64,000 nt of DNA from Diacronema lutheri (GCA_019448385.1 JAGTXO010000013.1:124001-188000); one strand, 5' to 3'; numbered from the stretch's first letter, positions 35,700-47,271 are shown. A program made the numbers and translations. The notes: generated by a model not told the origin, from the sequence alone.

Positions 35700-37325
35700 C
35701 TACATGGGCAAGACCCGGGCAACGGAATTGTGCGCCCGCCGCTTGGCAGAGCCGTCAGAGGCGTCGCCCTTCTCCGGCTGAACGACGGGCGCGGGCGGAG
35801 GACTGGCCGCAGCGGGCAGCATCGCGTTGAGTCGCACGTCGAGCGGGAAGTGATCGGACAGGTGCGACGTCTCGTCGCTCACAACGGCCTGCGCCCAGCA
35901 CCCGGCGCGCGTCGCGTTGCCGTGCGGCCCCGCGGCGGGCTCGTGCGCACGGCACAGCGCGGCGAGGCGCTGGTTGATCAGGCAAAAGTCGAGGCGCATC
36001 TGCACAAAGTGCATCGCGTCCGCGTTCAACGAGGTTGGCACCGTGTACGCGCCGCCGTTCGTGAGCGCGCCCAGGTCGCGCAGCGGCGCGTCGAGCAGCC
36101 GCTGCATTGGCGCGTAGTCGATCCGGTAGTCGCCGCCCACGCCGGTTCCACCGCCGCTGTCGACCGCGGACGCCGCGCCTGTCGCGCCTGCCGCGCCCGC
36201 CGCCGACGCCGATGCCGACGCGTCGTACGCCGCGGCGGCCGCCGCCGCCTCGGCTGGCGTCGGCGGCGCGCGCGTAAGGAACTTGTGCGCGAGCTGCTTG
36301 CTGCGCGGGCCGCTCGCGATGCGCGCGACGAGCCCATGCTCCGCGTGCGCACGCCTGTCGAGCGGCGAGAGCGTGTTGAGGTCGCCGAGGACGACGAGCG
36401 AGCGGCCGGCGGCGGCCGAGTGCGCCGCGCGCTTGGCGATCTGCGCCGCCTCGAGCGCGCGCGCGCGCGACGAGTGCGGGTCGAGGTGCGTGACACAGAC
36501 GTGCAGCTCGCTCGGTAGCACGCGCACGCACAGCAGGCCGTGCGCGAAGGGCGCGCCCTTGCGTCGCGCGAGCTCGACTATCGGCAGGCGCGAGATAAGG
36601 CCGAGCCGGTAGCGCGAGCCGTCGAGCAGGGCGGTGTGCGGCAGGCCGACGCTGCGGCCAAAGCTGGCCCACGAGGCGTCGGTGAAACCGTTGAGCTCGT
36701 TGCAGCTCACCACGTCGTACGCGCCGCCGCGCTCGCCGCCGCGCCGTATGAAGCGCGCGATGCCGTCGAGACGGGTCTGCACGCTGCCGCCGCGGGGCGC
36801 GCCGGCCAAGCCGGACGGCAGCAGGCCGTGCGCGCCCTCCAGAATGTTCCAGTGGAGCAAGCGCAGCCGCACGCGTTGCGCGCGCGCTGCGACTGGCACG
36901 GTAGCCGAGCGCCACGACGCACCGCCGCGCGCCGCCGCGCGCGGCGCGCGTATGCCAGTCACGTTAAGCCGCGCCCGCGCCCGTACGGCGCGGAAGAGGC
37001 GCGGCTGTGCTTGCCAGCTCAGGCGTGCAGCTGGCGCGGTTGAAACAGGCGCATCGGGCCGGCCAAGCTCGCTTCGCTCCAGCGCCGTCGCCTCGGGCTC
37101 GCGGCGGTCGTCGCCGCCCATGCCGTCCGCGGCGGCTCCGCGCGCAACGCCGGTAGCGGCGATCGTACCGGCGAGCGAGTGGGCGGAGGCGAGCCCGGTG
37201 AGCGAGGCGCGCCAGCTCGTGGATAGCCAGCCGCTCGGCAGCCCGCGCGAGCACAGGTGCACGCCGACCGCGACGAGACTCAAGGCGGACGCACCCATCG
37301 TCACGACACAGCCCGATGGGCGCAT
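35700..37325 (-). CDS. Endonuclease/exonuclease/phosphatase-superfamily hydrolase
   Basis: About 541 residues with an EEP (DNase I-like) domain in the C-terminal two-thirds. The ordered motifs are LHWNILEGAHG (Asn), VVSCNELNGF (catalytic Glu), CVTHLDPHS, LVVLGDLNTLSP (Asp/Asn) and ETSHLSDHFPLDV (SDHFP, final Asp-His pair). A hydrophobic N-terminal segment (GASALSLVAVGVHLCS) may be a signal anchor. The family includes inositol phosphatases, sphingomyelinases, deadenylases and nucleases; which activity applies is not visible. An Ala-rich insertion lies between GDLN and the last motif. The start at 37325 leaves a 67-bp divergent promoter with the alsin-like gene; an ATG at 37298 is an alternative. 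Confidence 0.72.
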   Translation of the reverse strand: MRPSGCVVTMGASALSLVAVGVHLCSRGLPSGWLSTSWRASLTGLASAHSLAGTIAATGVARGAAADGMGGDDRREPEATALERSELGRPDAPVSTAPAARLSWQAQPRLFRAVRARARLNVTGIRAPRAAARGGASWRSATVPVAARAQRVRLRLLHWNILEGAHGLLPSGLAGAPRGGSVQTRLDGIARFIRRGGERGGAYDVVSCNELNGFTDASWASFGRSVGLPHTALLDGSRYRLGLISRLPIVELARRKGAPFAHGLLCVRVLPSELHVCVTHLDPHSSRARALEAAQIAKRAAHSAAAGRSLVVLGDLNTLSPLDRRAHAEHGLVARIASGPRSKQLAHKFLTRAPPTPAEAAAAAAAYDASASASAAGAAGATGAASAVDSGGGTGVGGDYRIDYAPMQRLLDAPLRDLGALTNGGAYTVPTSLNADAMHFVQMRLDFCLINQRLAALCRAHEPAAGPHGNATRAGCWAQAVVSDETSHLSDHFPLDVRLNAMLPAAASPPPAPVVQPEKGDASDGSAKRRAHNSVARVLPM

Positions 37326-37392
37326 TCGGCCATGCTGGGCGGAGGGCGGGAGAGCAAGACGTATGAGTATTGGGATATCCATATGTCCCAGG

Positions 37393-40300
37393 ATGGCGGT
37401 GCACGGATTTGAAGGCCGGCGCTGCGTGTTACGCTCGTCCGTGACCGCATCCGACGAGCTGAGCGGGCTCGCCGGGACGAGCTCGTGCGTCTACGCCATC
37501 GATGGCGGGTACTTGCGTGCGCATCGCCGCGGTGCCTCGAGCCTGCTCGCGGCTGCTGACGGCATCCGCCCGCAGGCGCTCGCGCTCCTTGGCGACGCGA
37601 GCTGCCTGCACGTCGTCGACGGCTCGGGCGCGCTGCTCGCGCTCGAGCTTGCCGCCGGCGAGGTCGTGGGCACCTTCGTCATAGTCCAGTGGCCAAACGA
37701 CGCCCACTCACCGCGCGTACGGCTCGGCCCGCCGTGCGCGCCGGTGATCGTGCAGGTGGCGTGCGGGGACGCGCACGCGCTCTGCCTTGCGCTCGACGGC
37801 GCTCTGCTCGCGCGCGGGCGGGCGCCGGGCGCCGAGCTCGGCCTTGGTGACAGTCTGCGCACAAGCGGCCTCATCTCGCTGCCCGCCGCCTCGGATGGCC
37901 GCGGGTGGCGCGCGCTCGCCGTCAGCGCTGGCGGGCGCGTGTCGTGCGCGCTCCTCGGCCGCGAGCGCGCCGGCGACGGCGGCGGCGACGCACCTGCGGG
38001 TGGGTGGGAGACGGCCGTGTACACGTGGGGCGAGGGCGTGCACCTCGGCCACGTGCACGCGCGCGGCGAGACTGCCGGCGCGCCGGGCGCGTCGCCCACC
38101 TCCGCCGCGACGGGCGGCGCGGGCGGCGGCGCGCGCACAGGCTGGTGCGTCGCGTCGCGGCCTGTCGCGCTGCGCGAGCTGCGCGGCGCGGGCGTCGTCT
38201 CCGTCTCGCTCTCACGCTCGCACGCGCTCGCGTGCACGGCGAGCGGGCGCGCGTGGGCGTGGGGCGACGGCGCGCGCGGCCAGCTCGGCGGCTGCACAGC
38301 GCCGCACCAGCCGCGCCCGCGCGCGCTGGCGCTCGGCGGCCGCGCGATGCTGCGCGCGGCGTGCGGCGACGGCTTCAGCGTCGTGCTCATCGACAGCTCG
38401 CGCGCCGCGCGCTTCTGCTCGGAGGTGTACGTGTGGGGCATCGCCCCGGTCGAGGGGAGGGGCGCCGGCGGCGGGGGCGGCGATAGTGGCGAGGGCGAGG
38501 GCGAGGGCGAGGGCGAGGGCGAGGGCGAGGGCGGGGGCGAGGGCGGCGCGGCGCGCGACCGGCCGTTGCGCGTCTGCTGGGCGGCGCACGTCGCTGCGCT
38601 CAGCGGACGCGGCGTGTGCGCCGTCGTGGCGTGCGCGTCCGTGCTTGCGCGCCCCTCGCCCGCCTCGACGGCCGGCGACGTGCACGCCGGCCCCGACGCG
38701 CCCGGCGCGGACGCGCGCGCCGACGGGCGGTGCGCGTGGCTGTGTGTCGACGAGGGGCGCGCGCGCTCTCGCAACTGCGCGCTGCGCGAGCTGCTCGCGA
38801 CGGAGCGCACGTTCTGCGCGGCAGTCGTCCGGCTGCTCCGCACGTACCTCGTGCCGCTTGCAGAGCACCTCGCGGCGGGCAGCGGCGAGGTGGGCGGGCG
38901 CGCGGCGCGCTGGCGCGGAGCGTGGCTGGGCGCGCGTGCGCGCCCGCGCGCGGCTCATGGCGCGTCAGCTTTCGCGCCGGCGGCGCGAGGCGGCAGCGGC
39001 AGCAGCGGCGGCAGCGGCAGCGGCGGCGGCAGTGGCAGCGCCAGCGCCAGCGCCAGCGAAGACGACGGCGACGGCGACGGCGACGAGCGCGTCTTCGCGC
39101 GGCCGTTCGGCGAGTGCGCCGCGCCCTCGGCCAGCGCGGCCGACCCTGCGCACGGCGCGGCCGAGAGTGCGCTCGGTGCCGTGCAGCGGCTTATCGAAGC
39201 GCTGCACGCCGCCCTTGATCTGCACGCCACGCTGCGCGGTCGGCTGGCGCTTGCGATGTGCGCGCGGCCAGTCTCCGGCGCGCCCGCGCCGTGCGCGCGG
39301 CGCGGCGTGGACGGCGGCGGTGAGCGCGCGTTGGCGGCGCTGCTGCGCGACACGCCCGCGGCGCACGCGGCTGCGCCACGCGGCGACGGCGCGCCGCCCT
39401 CGCACGCGCCAGTTTCGTCAGCGCCTGCGCTTGCGTCCCCGCCGCTCTGCGTGGTCCTCGTACGGCGCGCATTTGAAGCAGGCGCTCTGGCCAAGCGGCT
39501 GCGCGGCGCGCACCTCGCGATCGGTGCGTTGCTGCAGCGCGCAGAGCTGCACGGCGCGCTGCGGCTCGGCGCGCAGCTGCTTGGCGGCGTCGAGGCGCGC
39601 GCGCTCCGCTCGCGCCGTGCCGCCGGCGCGCGCGCCGTGCGCGCCGAGCCCGGCGCGCCTCCCGCGCACGCGCGGCCGCCATGGGGCCTCGACGAGCTGC
39701 TGGCGACATTGCGCGTGCGACTGGGGCAATATCCTTTGCTCCTCGCATTCGTACACACTGCTTCAATGCCCGCGGGCGGCGGCGTGCGCTCGGATTGGCG
39801 GCCGTACGCGCAGCACGCGACCGCGTCCGAGCTGCCACCGCCATTGCTGCCACCGCCATTGCTGCCACCGCCATTGCTGCCACCGCCATTGCTGCCACCG
39901 CCATTGCTGCCACCGCCATCGCTGCCACCGCCATCGCTGCCACCGCCATCGCTGCCACCGCCTGCCAGCGCCAGATCGCGCGCGCGCACCTTGACGCCCC
40001 CGCGCTCCGCCCAGCCGCGCAAGGCCGGGTCGGCGATGCGCGGCAGTGCCGGCGCCGTGCGCGCGCCGCCGAGCGCCGGCCGCGACGGGGCTACGGTCGC
40101 GGCCGCGGCCGCTTCGTCCGACGGGGATGAGTACGATGTGTACGCCTCGCCGCCGCGCGACGGGCCGTGCGCCGCGCCGCGCAGCCGCGGCGATGGCGGC
40201 GACGGTGGCGGTGGCGATGCCGCGGGTGCGTGGCACGCGTCGGACGTGCTGCGCGACGCCGAGCACGAGTGCGACGCGCCCATGTCTGCGCTGTGCGCAG

Positions 40301-42457
40301 TGTGGCTGCGCGCAGACACGCTCTGCTGCGTGCCGGACCCGGCAGAGCACGTCGCGCCTCCGCTGTCCGCTGGTGCAGTATTCCGGCTGAGGGCGGAGAA
40401 CGATGGCTGCTGCTGCGTATGGCAGAGCATGGCGTGTCTGCAGCGCGCCGCCGAGCTGCAGAGCGCCGGCTTGTCGGCCGGGCGGCAGCGCGCCTACGAG
40501 CTCCGCCGGCTGCTGCGCCTGCCTTCGCCGGGCGCGCGCGCACCCTCAACCAACACGATCGGCAGTGGGATCAGCGCAGAGGTGCGTGAGCTGCTGCTTG
40601 GGCCAGGCACGACCGTGCTCGCGCTCTGCGCGCACGACGCGGTGCAGCTCGAGCCGCTGCTCGGCCCCGTGGCCGAGGTCGACGTGCTCGACGCACGCAC
40701 GCGCGATGCGCTGGCCGTCGGCAAAACTGCCGCGCACACGACTCATCCGCCGTCAGCGCCAGCGGTTGTCAGTATGGAAGAGCCGCCCACACGGCTGCTC
40801 GTCCTCCTCTCCGACCGGCTGCTGCTGCTGCTGCGGCGGCGGCAGCGGCGGCAGCGGCGCGCGTCCGAGCGCCACGGCGCGTCGGCAAGCATTCCGCTCG
40901 AGCCGCCGGCCCGCGCGATCGCCAGCGCACGCGGTCGTGGAGGCGACAGTGTCGGCGCGATCGCGCACCCGCCAGCGCTTCGGCCGGCGAGTCCGGGCGC
41001 GTCTGCGCTTCGGCCGGCGAGTCCGGGCGCGTCTGCACCGGCGGGTGCGCGAGGGGCGGCGGCGCCCTCTGCTGCTGCCGCCATGTCCGCGCCCCTCGCA
41101 CGCCCCGCGCTCGCGGCCGCTGCCGCCGCGCGCCTCGCCGCGCTCGGCGTCAGCGTGCGCCACAGCGCCGCGCGCGTCGCGCTGCGCGGCGCCGCGGCCG
41201 AACGCACGCCTGCCGCTCCGCTTGCCGCCCACGCCGCGCCCACCCCTGGCCGCGCGCTGCCGAGCGACGACGCGCCTGGCCCGCGCGGCGAGGCTGCGGA
41301 GGAGGACGCGTGGACGGTCGGTGCGACGCTGCTGCTGGCGCGGCTCGAGCGCTCAGACGGCGGTGAGTGGGCCGAGTGGGGCGTGCGCGCCGGCGCGCGG
41401 GCGGGCGAGGGCGTGCCAGCTGGAGCGGCGGGCGCACCGCCTTGGGCCGCGCCGGCCGCTGCCGCGCCGGCCGCTGCCGCGCCAGCCGCTGCCGCGCCGG
41501 CCACTGCCGCGCCGGCCGCCGCCGCGCCGGCCGCTGCCGCGCTGGCCGCTGCCGCGCCGGCCGCTGCCGCGCCGGCCGCCGCCGCGCTGGCCACCCCGCC
41601 GTCTGTCTCTTTCCTCATGCGCGTGGCCCTCGTCTCATCCCAACGGCCGCCGAGTGCGGCGGCGGACAATGGCGGCGGCGTGGCCAATGCGGCGGACGCG
41701 CCGCACAGCCCCGCTTCAAGCTGCGCGCGAGCGTGTGCGAGCAGCGACGGCATGCAACTAACCGTCATCTGGCGTTGCTCCCTGCCAGACGCGCCCACCG
41801 CCGCCAGCTGGCGCGAGATGGTTTGTACCGCTGCCGCCGATGCGGCGGAGGCGCGCGTCGCCGCTGAGGGCACGGCGGACGGCAAGGCTGCGCACCTCAC
41901 CTTGAGCGCCGCGCAGGCCGCCGCGCTGCGCGCGCTCCGTGCCTCGGCGCTCGGTGCCAACGACGACGGCGCGGCGCGCGCGGCCGCGCTGCTCGGCGCG
42001 CGCGCGCTGTGGCCACGCGGCGCCGTCGGCACGGCGGACGGCGGCGCGTACACGGGCGAGTGGGCGGACGGCCTGCCGCACGGCTGGGGCCGATGCGCGT
42101 TCACCGACGGCTCGGTGTACACGGGAGAGTGGGTCGCCGGCCGGCCCGACGGTCGCGGCAGGCTCTCGCGCGCGGACGGCACGGAATTTGCGGGCGGATT
42201 CGCGGCCGGCGTCTTCCATGGCGTCGGCGTGCTCAGCTCGCGCGGCGCGGCGGGCGGCGAACGGCGCGCGGCGGTGTGGCGGCATGGCCGGCTTGACGGG
42301 CCGTGTGTGCTCGAGCTCGCGGGCGGCGCCGCGCTGCTCGTTGCGGAGCGCGCGCTCGAGGCTCGATCGGGCGCGCTCGCGCTCAGCGCGCGCGCCCACG
42401 ATGGCGAGCAGCCGCGGCCGCCGCGGCAGCGGCGCGCGGCACGGCCGGCCGGCGCGC

Positions 42458-42489
<32 letters not shown>

Positions 42490-44088
42490 AGTTGTGCCGA
42501 TGCGCTGGTGGGCGCGGGCGCGCTGTGCTCGGCCGCGCTCTCGCCCTTCGGTTCGCCGTCGCAGCCGGCGGGCGCGCGTGCGGGCACGGACGCGGCGCTC
42601 GGCGGCCGCGCGGCTTATTTTCCCCTCGCCGCGGCGGTCGACTCGTCGCAGTTTGGCGCGGTGCTCGCCGCGCTGCGCGCCGTCGTGGCCAGCTGGCACG
42701 CCGCGTGCGCCGCGCACCCCCGCGGCGCGCTCGCGTCCTACGCTCACTCGGCGCACGCGGTCTCTGCCGACTGCAACGCTGTGCTGCGCGCGTGCGCCGC
42801 GCGCTTCCCCGAGCTCGTCGGCATCGGGCCGGGCTGGCGGATTGATGGAGGCGATCGAGAGCATGGGTGCGGACACGTGGCTGCGAGCGGCACGCCGCCC
42901 CGCGACAACTCGGCCGCGGACGCCCGAGCGGCGGCCGTGGGCTGCGGCGCGCGCGGATGGCGCGGCGATCGCGGCGGCGATGGCGACCGTGGTGACGACG
43001 GCGACGGCGCGTGGGTGCGCGCCGTGTGGGAGGCGCTGCGCACGGACGCCCGCGACGACGGCACGCGCGCCGCCCGCTCGCGAAGCGCGGCGGATCGCAG
43101 CCTCGCGATGGAAGGGCGCTCCGTTGCGTCCGCCGCGTCGAGCAGCTGGGCGCAGCTGCTCGAGCAGCGCTTCTACGACGGCGCGGGCGGCGCGGTGCGC
43201 TCGGTGCACTGCGCGCAGCACCTCGCCGCGGACTGGCTGCTCGCGCGGCAGCTGCGCGCCCTTGGGACTGTGCCCGACGGCGTGCTGCTCCGCCACCTGC
43301 TGCGCGCCGATGCCGGCGCGCCGCCCGGCCAGGGCGGCGCGAACGGCGGCGCGCGTGAGCAGCGTGCTTCGCACGATGAGCGGCCGCTCCGCCGCCTCGC
43401 CGCCGGATGGGCGGAAAGCGCGCCGCGTCCGGCGCAACCGGACGGCTCAGCCCCGCCGCGCGGCGAGGGCGATGGCGGCGGGCTGTTTGCGCGCGCGTGC
43501 GAGGCGCTCGCGCTCGTGGGCGCGAGCAACGCGCCGGCTGACAAGGCGCGCGCGCTCTGCGACGCGTACGCGAAGCTCGAGGCGGAAGCGGCGACGCTCA
43601 GCGCGGCGGCTGACGGCGCCGAGAGCGGCGGGTTGGGCGCGCTGATGGGTGCGGACTCTCTGCTCCCGCTGCTGCAGCTCGTGGTGGCGCGCTGCCCGCT
43701 GCCCCACCCGCTCGCTGAGTTGAGTGCCCTCGAGGAGCACGCGCGCGCCGATGACGCCATCGTGCATTCGGCGAAGCATTACCTCGCCACGTCATGCCTC
43801 CTCGCGCTCAAGGGGCTCGAGCTCGAGCTCTTTGAGACCAGCGCCGTCACCGACCGCGCCAACGCCCCCGAGCGGCTGTGGGCGGAGCTCGCGCACGCGC
43901 TGCCCGCGACGCTGCGCGCCGTGCGCGGCGAGGCTGCCGCGAGCGACCTCGCGTGCGCACTTGACCGCCTCGCCGCCGCGCGCCTAGCGCACGCGGCCGC
44001 TGGCGAGCAGCTGCGCTGTGCGCTGCACGCCCTCGCCGCCACGCGCCGCGTGCTGCGCGCGTGGGCTCCGCCCGCTGCCGCTCGCGCC

Positions 44089-44119
<31 letters not shown>

Positions 44120-45305
44120 GCCGCACCGCGGCGCCACCAACGCCAACGCGCGCCTTCCCGCTCGCGTGGCCGAGCGAGTCCGGCGAGTCCGGCGAGTCCG
44201 GCCTCGTCTGCTCCGTCGATGCAGAGCTCACGGCCGCGCACGCCTGCGCGCTCGCGCCCGTCGCGCGCGCGGCGGCGCTGCGTGCGCGCACCGGCGCATC
44301 GCTCGCGACCGTTTTGGACGGCCTTGCGCGCGCGCTCGCAGCCGCGGTCGACGCACCCGACGATGGTGGCGCGCGGCCGTGGGCTGCGCCCGGCGGCGGC
44401 GATGCGTCGTGGGCGACTGCGCTGCCGTGCGCGCCGACAGGTGCAGCCGACGCGCGGCTCGAGCTGGCGTTCGCGCGCTTCGCCGCCGCCGCGCTCAGCC
44501 GGCGTGCGACCGCGCTCGTCGCGATCTACGCGGCGCGCGGGGACGGCTGGGCACGTGTGCACCGCGCTGGCCGCGCCCTCGCCGCTGAGGCCGCCTCGCT
44601 CGCGGTGCGCACGCGTGGCGACGTTGACCCCCCCCCCGCCGTTGCACTGCGCTTCTCTGGTCCCCCTTTGTCCTCCTTTGTCCCCCTCTTTTTCCGTCTC
44701 CACCGCGCTGCGTCCGTGCCCCGCAGGTGGGGCCATGCCGCCGTCTTACGCGCGCGCGCGCGCGCGCCGCCCCTGCATCCCGCGCCTTCCACGCCGCGCG
44801 CCGTCCCACGCGACAGCTCGAGCACTGCACGATCGGCGAGCAGCTGCGAGCGGCCCTGTGCGCGCAGCGACCCGCGCACGCCACGGCGCCATCGCGCAGT
44901 GCAGGTGTTGACAATTGCGCCGATGTGGCGGCTGCGCCCGCAGCGCCCGAGCCGGACGACGACGACGACCCAGCCTTGTTGCACATCCAACACGCGGTGG
45001 GCATGGCGCAACGCGCGCGACGCGAGGCCGCTTCGTTTCGGCGCGCGCTCGCACGCACGCGCTCGCCCGGGCGCGGCTGTTCGATTGCGAGGCTGCGCCA
45101 CGTGATCGCCGACCTCGGCCAACGCGAGGACTCGATGCACCTGGCCGTGCTCACCGTCGAGCTCGACGCGCTCGACTTCGAGGCCGAGGCCGAGAGCGAG
45201 GGCGAGTGTGAGAGCGACGGCGACGACTCAGCTGAGAGCGCAGCCGAGAGCGAGAATGTGCAGAGTGCGAGTGAGGTGCGGTGTGACGTGGGCACGGCTG
45301 CCTAA
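37393..45305 (+). CDS. ALS2: Alsin-like RCC1/DH/MORN/VPS9 GEF
   Basis: 2566 residues in two exons (37393-44604 and 44817-45305), with domain order as in alsin, a GEF for Rab5 and Rho-family GTPases in endosome traffic. RCC1-like repeats lie at ~200-350 (YTWGEGVHLGHV; AWAWGDGARGQLGG; VYVWGIAP). The DH/RhoGEF domain starts ~464 (LRELLATERTFCAAVVRLL) and includes RLGQYPLLLAFVHTA (~770). MORN repeats are at ~1553-1617 (YTGEWADGLPHGWG; YTGEWVAGRPDGRG; FAGGFAAGVFHGVG). A VPS9-like region starts ~2086 (ADSLLPLLQLVVARC). Long repetitive linkers (Glu-Gly, Leu-Pro and Ala-Pro repeats) account for the great length. The intron 44605-44816 is GT-AG in phase 0. The stop overlaps that of the convergent HAAO gene. 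Stop-free introns inside the long exon cannot be excluded. Confidence 0.8.
38491..38545. repeat. GAGGGC hexamer repeat (Glu-Gly)
   Basis: Tandem hexamer encoding alternating Glu-Gly in the linker between the RCC1 and DH regions of the alsin-like protein. Length polymorphism would keep the frame. Confidence 0.85.
39831..39960. repeat. 15-bp tandem repeat (Leu-Pro), ~9 copies
   Basis: About nine copies of a 15-nt unit (GCTGCCACCGCCATT type) in the alsin-like gene; the last three carry ATC instead of ATT. Each copy codes LPPPL or LPPPS. It sits just after the DH region. Confidence 0.9.
41453..41592. repeat. 15-bp Ala-Pro coding repeat, ~9 copies
   Basis: Imperfect 15-nt units of the type GCCGCGCCGGCCGCT coding AAPAA, inside the linker between the DH and MORN regions of the alsin-like protein. 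Confidence 0.85.
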
Positions 45306-46228
45306 CAACGCGAGGGCCGTTTTTCAAACCCCTCATCGAGGTACAGCTCGATGCCGGCGCAATCCGCCGAAACGCCACTCATCGCGTACACACAGCCCGC
45401 GGGGAGGAGCACAAGCTCTCCAGCGCGCAGAATCAGCGTCGATGCCTCCTCGCCGTGCTCGCCACCGGCCTCCACCTGCACGCGCGCGCTGCCCTCGCGC
45501 TGCAGGAGGAGCACCTCGGCAGCACGCGCGCGCCGCGGAGTGGCGCAGGCGCCTCTGTACACGTCCACGGCGAACTCGCCGCGCTGCGCGTGCGGGAAGA
45601 GCGCGCGGCCAGCGCACACCTCGGGTGCGCCCTCCGCGCCACGCTCGCGCGCGAGCCAGCCGTCAAACGCGATCGGTTCGGGCACACACCTGCTCTCGTC
45701 CACGCGCACGGGCGGCGGCGGGAACGCGCGCTCGGGCACGCCGGTGCGCTTGGCGTCGGACGCATTGAATCTCTCAATTATTGGCTTCAGATCCTTGCCC
45801 AAGTCGGTGCAATGGAACCACTCCTCGTAGAGCACGGCGGCGTGGCCGGCCGTGTAGTAGCGCAAACCGTCGAGCTCGCCCTCGCGCCGCGCACGCTCCA
45901 CGACGAGGCCGACCGAGTTGGCCACGCGATTGGGCGAATGGGGTATGCGCGCGGGCAGGAGGAACATCTGCCCCTCGCCGATCGTTACGTCGCGCGGCCG
46001 CCCCTGCTCGATGAGCTTGAGGCACATGGCGCCCTTGAGCTGGAAGAAGAACTCCTCGCCCTCCTCGATGTGGTAATCCGCGCGCTCGTTCGGCCCACCC
46101 ACGACCATCACCTTCCACGAGCCATCGCCGAAGACGAGCTTGTTGCACACGGGCGGGACGAGCTCGTGCCTGTGCTCGCTGATCCACGCCTCGAGATTGA
46201 GGGGCGCGAGGTGCGGCATGGACGCCAT
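45302..46228 (-). CDS. HAAO: 3-hydroxyanthranilate 3,4-dioxygenase
   Basis: 308-residue cupin dioxygenase of the kynurenine pathway. It opens the ring of 3-hydroxyanthranilate, giving the quinolinate precursor for de novo NAD synthesis. It matches from near the start: VCNKLVFGDGSWKVMVVGGP, ADYHIEEGEEFFFQLKGAMC (His and Glu iron ligands), GEGQMFLLPARIPHSPNR (second His) and VGLVVERAR. Length and the C-terminal second, degenerate cupin (VEAGGEHGEEASTLILRAGE, then LVLLPAGCVYAMSG) correspond to the monomeric bicupin form of animals rather than the short bacterial form. A second in-frame ATG lies nine bases in. The stop overlaps that of the alsin-like gene by 4 bp. No targeting sequence, so probably cytosolic. 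The enzyme implies tryptophan-to-NAD synthesis. Confidence 0.93.
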   Translation of the reverse strand: MASMPHLAPLNLEAWISEHRHELVPPVCNKLVFGDGSWKVMVVGGPNERADYHIEEGEEFFFQLKGAMCLKLIEQGRPRDVTIGEGQMFLLPARIPHSPNRVANSVGLVVERARREGELDGLRYYTAGHAAVLYEEWFHCTDLGKDLKPIIERFNASDAKRTGVPERAFPPPPVRVDESRCVPEPIAFDGWLARERGAEGAPEVCAGRALFPHAQRGEFAVDVYRGACATPRRARAAEVLLLQREGSARVQVEAGGEHGEEASTLILRAGELVLLPAGCVYAMSGVSADCAGIELYLDEGFEKRPSRC

Positions 46229-46331
46229 TGATTTTTTCTCGAGTCCGACCCGTCGTCGGGGTGGGATGGACGCCAGACATTCGTCACTGTCGCAGAGTGT
46301 CGCTCATCACACAAGCGGGCGGGTCGGGTTG

Positions 46332-47183
46332 TCACTCGTGCGTCCAGCAAGGCGCGCTCTTCTCGATGAACGCCTTCATCCCCACCTTCTGGTCGCGCGT
46401 GCCAAATGTCGAGTAGAAAAGGTGCCGCTCGAACCGCAGTCCTTCGGCGAGGCTTCCCTCGAACGCGGCGTTCACGCTCGCTTTGGCGAGCGCGACGATG
46501 GGGCGTGAGAGCGCGGCCATCTTGCTGGCCGAGGCAAGCGCCTCGTCGAGCAAGCTCGCCGCGGGCACCATCCGGCTTGCGAGGCCGCGCGCGACCGCCT
46601 CCTCCGCGCTGAGCGTATCGCCGGTCAGCACGAGCTCCATCGCGCGCGCCTTCCCGAGAGCGCGCGTGAAGCGCTGGGTGCCGCCGAGGCCGGGGATGGT
46701 GCCGAGCTTGATTTCGGGCTGGCCAAAAACCGCCGTGTCGCCCGCGATGATAAAGTCGCACGCCATCGCCAGCTCGCAGCCGCCGCCGAGCGCGTAGCCA
46801 TTCACCGCGGCGACGATTGGCTTGCGCACCTTCCCGAGGCCCTCGAGCTCGGAAAACATGGCGGCGCGGTAGATCTCCATGTACGACTTGGTCGACATCT
46901 CGGCAATGTCCGCGCCCGCCGCGAAGAACTTATCGTTACCCGTGATCACCAGCGCGCCGACGTCTGGGTCGGCGTCCGCCGAGGCCGCGCACCGCGCGAC
47001 CTCGGCGACGAGCGTCGAAGAGAGCGCGTTCACCTTGGGCCGGTTCAGCGTAATTAGCCCGACGGCGCCGCGCCGTTCGAACAGGATCGTCTCGTACGCT
47101 CCCGCCGCCGACCCGCTCGAGCTCAACGCGCGCCGCGCGAGACGCCGCGCCGCGCACGAGCTGACGAGGCGGGAGATCAGCAT
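46332..47183 (-). CDS. ECHS1: Mitochondrial enoyl-CoA hydratase
   Basis: 283-residue crotonase-fold enzyme that hydrates 2-trans-enoyl-CoA in mitochondrial fatty-acid beta-oxidation. The presequence is MLISRLVSSCAARRLARRAL, Arg-rich and amphipathic. The core has LITLNRPKVNALSSTLVAEV, ALVITGNDKFFAAGADIAEM (oxyanion-hole Ala-Gly-Ala-Asp), AAVNGYALGGGCELAMACDF (second oxyanion Gly and the first catalytic Glu) and GQPEIKLGTIPGLGGTQRFT (second catalytic Glu). Both catalytic Glu of ECHS1 are present. Length is normal. The ATG at 47183 leaves 88 bp to the divergent ankyrin gene. The HAAO gene follows on the same strand after 103 bp. Confidence 0.95.
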   Translation of the reverse strand: MLISRLVSSCAARRLARRALSSSGSAAGAYETILFERRGAVGLITLNRPKVNALSSTLVAEVARCAASADADPDVGALVITGNDKFFAAGADIAEMSTKSYMEIYRAAMFSELEGLGKVRKPIVAAVNGYALGGGCELAMACDFIIAGDTAVFGQPEIKLGTIPGLGGTQRFTRALGKARAMELVLTGDTLSAEEAVARGLASRMVPAASLLDEALASASKMAALSRPIVALAKASVNAAFEGSLAEGLRFERHLFYSTFGTRDQKVGMKAFIEKSAPCWTHE

Positions 47184-47271
47184 GGCGGCGGCTGTTCCTC
47201 CCTCCCACTGACAGTAGTTAACCATAGTCGGCCGACGGCGTGCCCACGGGGAGACTTCGCACGCGGCCAAA

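Noticed and set aside
36634-37392. Open frame extending the alsin-like protein about 250 residues upstream
   Set aside because: It runs antisense through the EEP-domain gene, uses Arg/Ala-rich noise, and the ATG at 37393 gives a clean divergent arrangement.
40743-42587. Long minus-strand open frame (614 codons) inside the alsin-like gene
   Set aside because: It is a Ser/Ala/Arg-rich antisense shadow with no motifs; GC-rich codon bias leaves antisense frames open.
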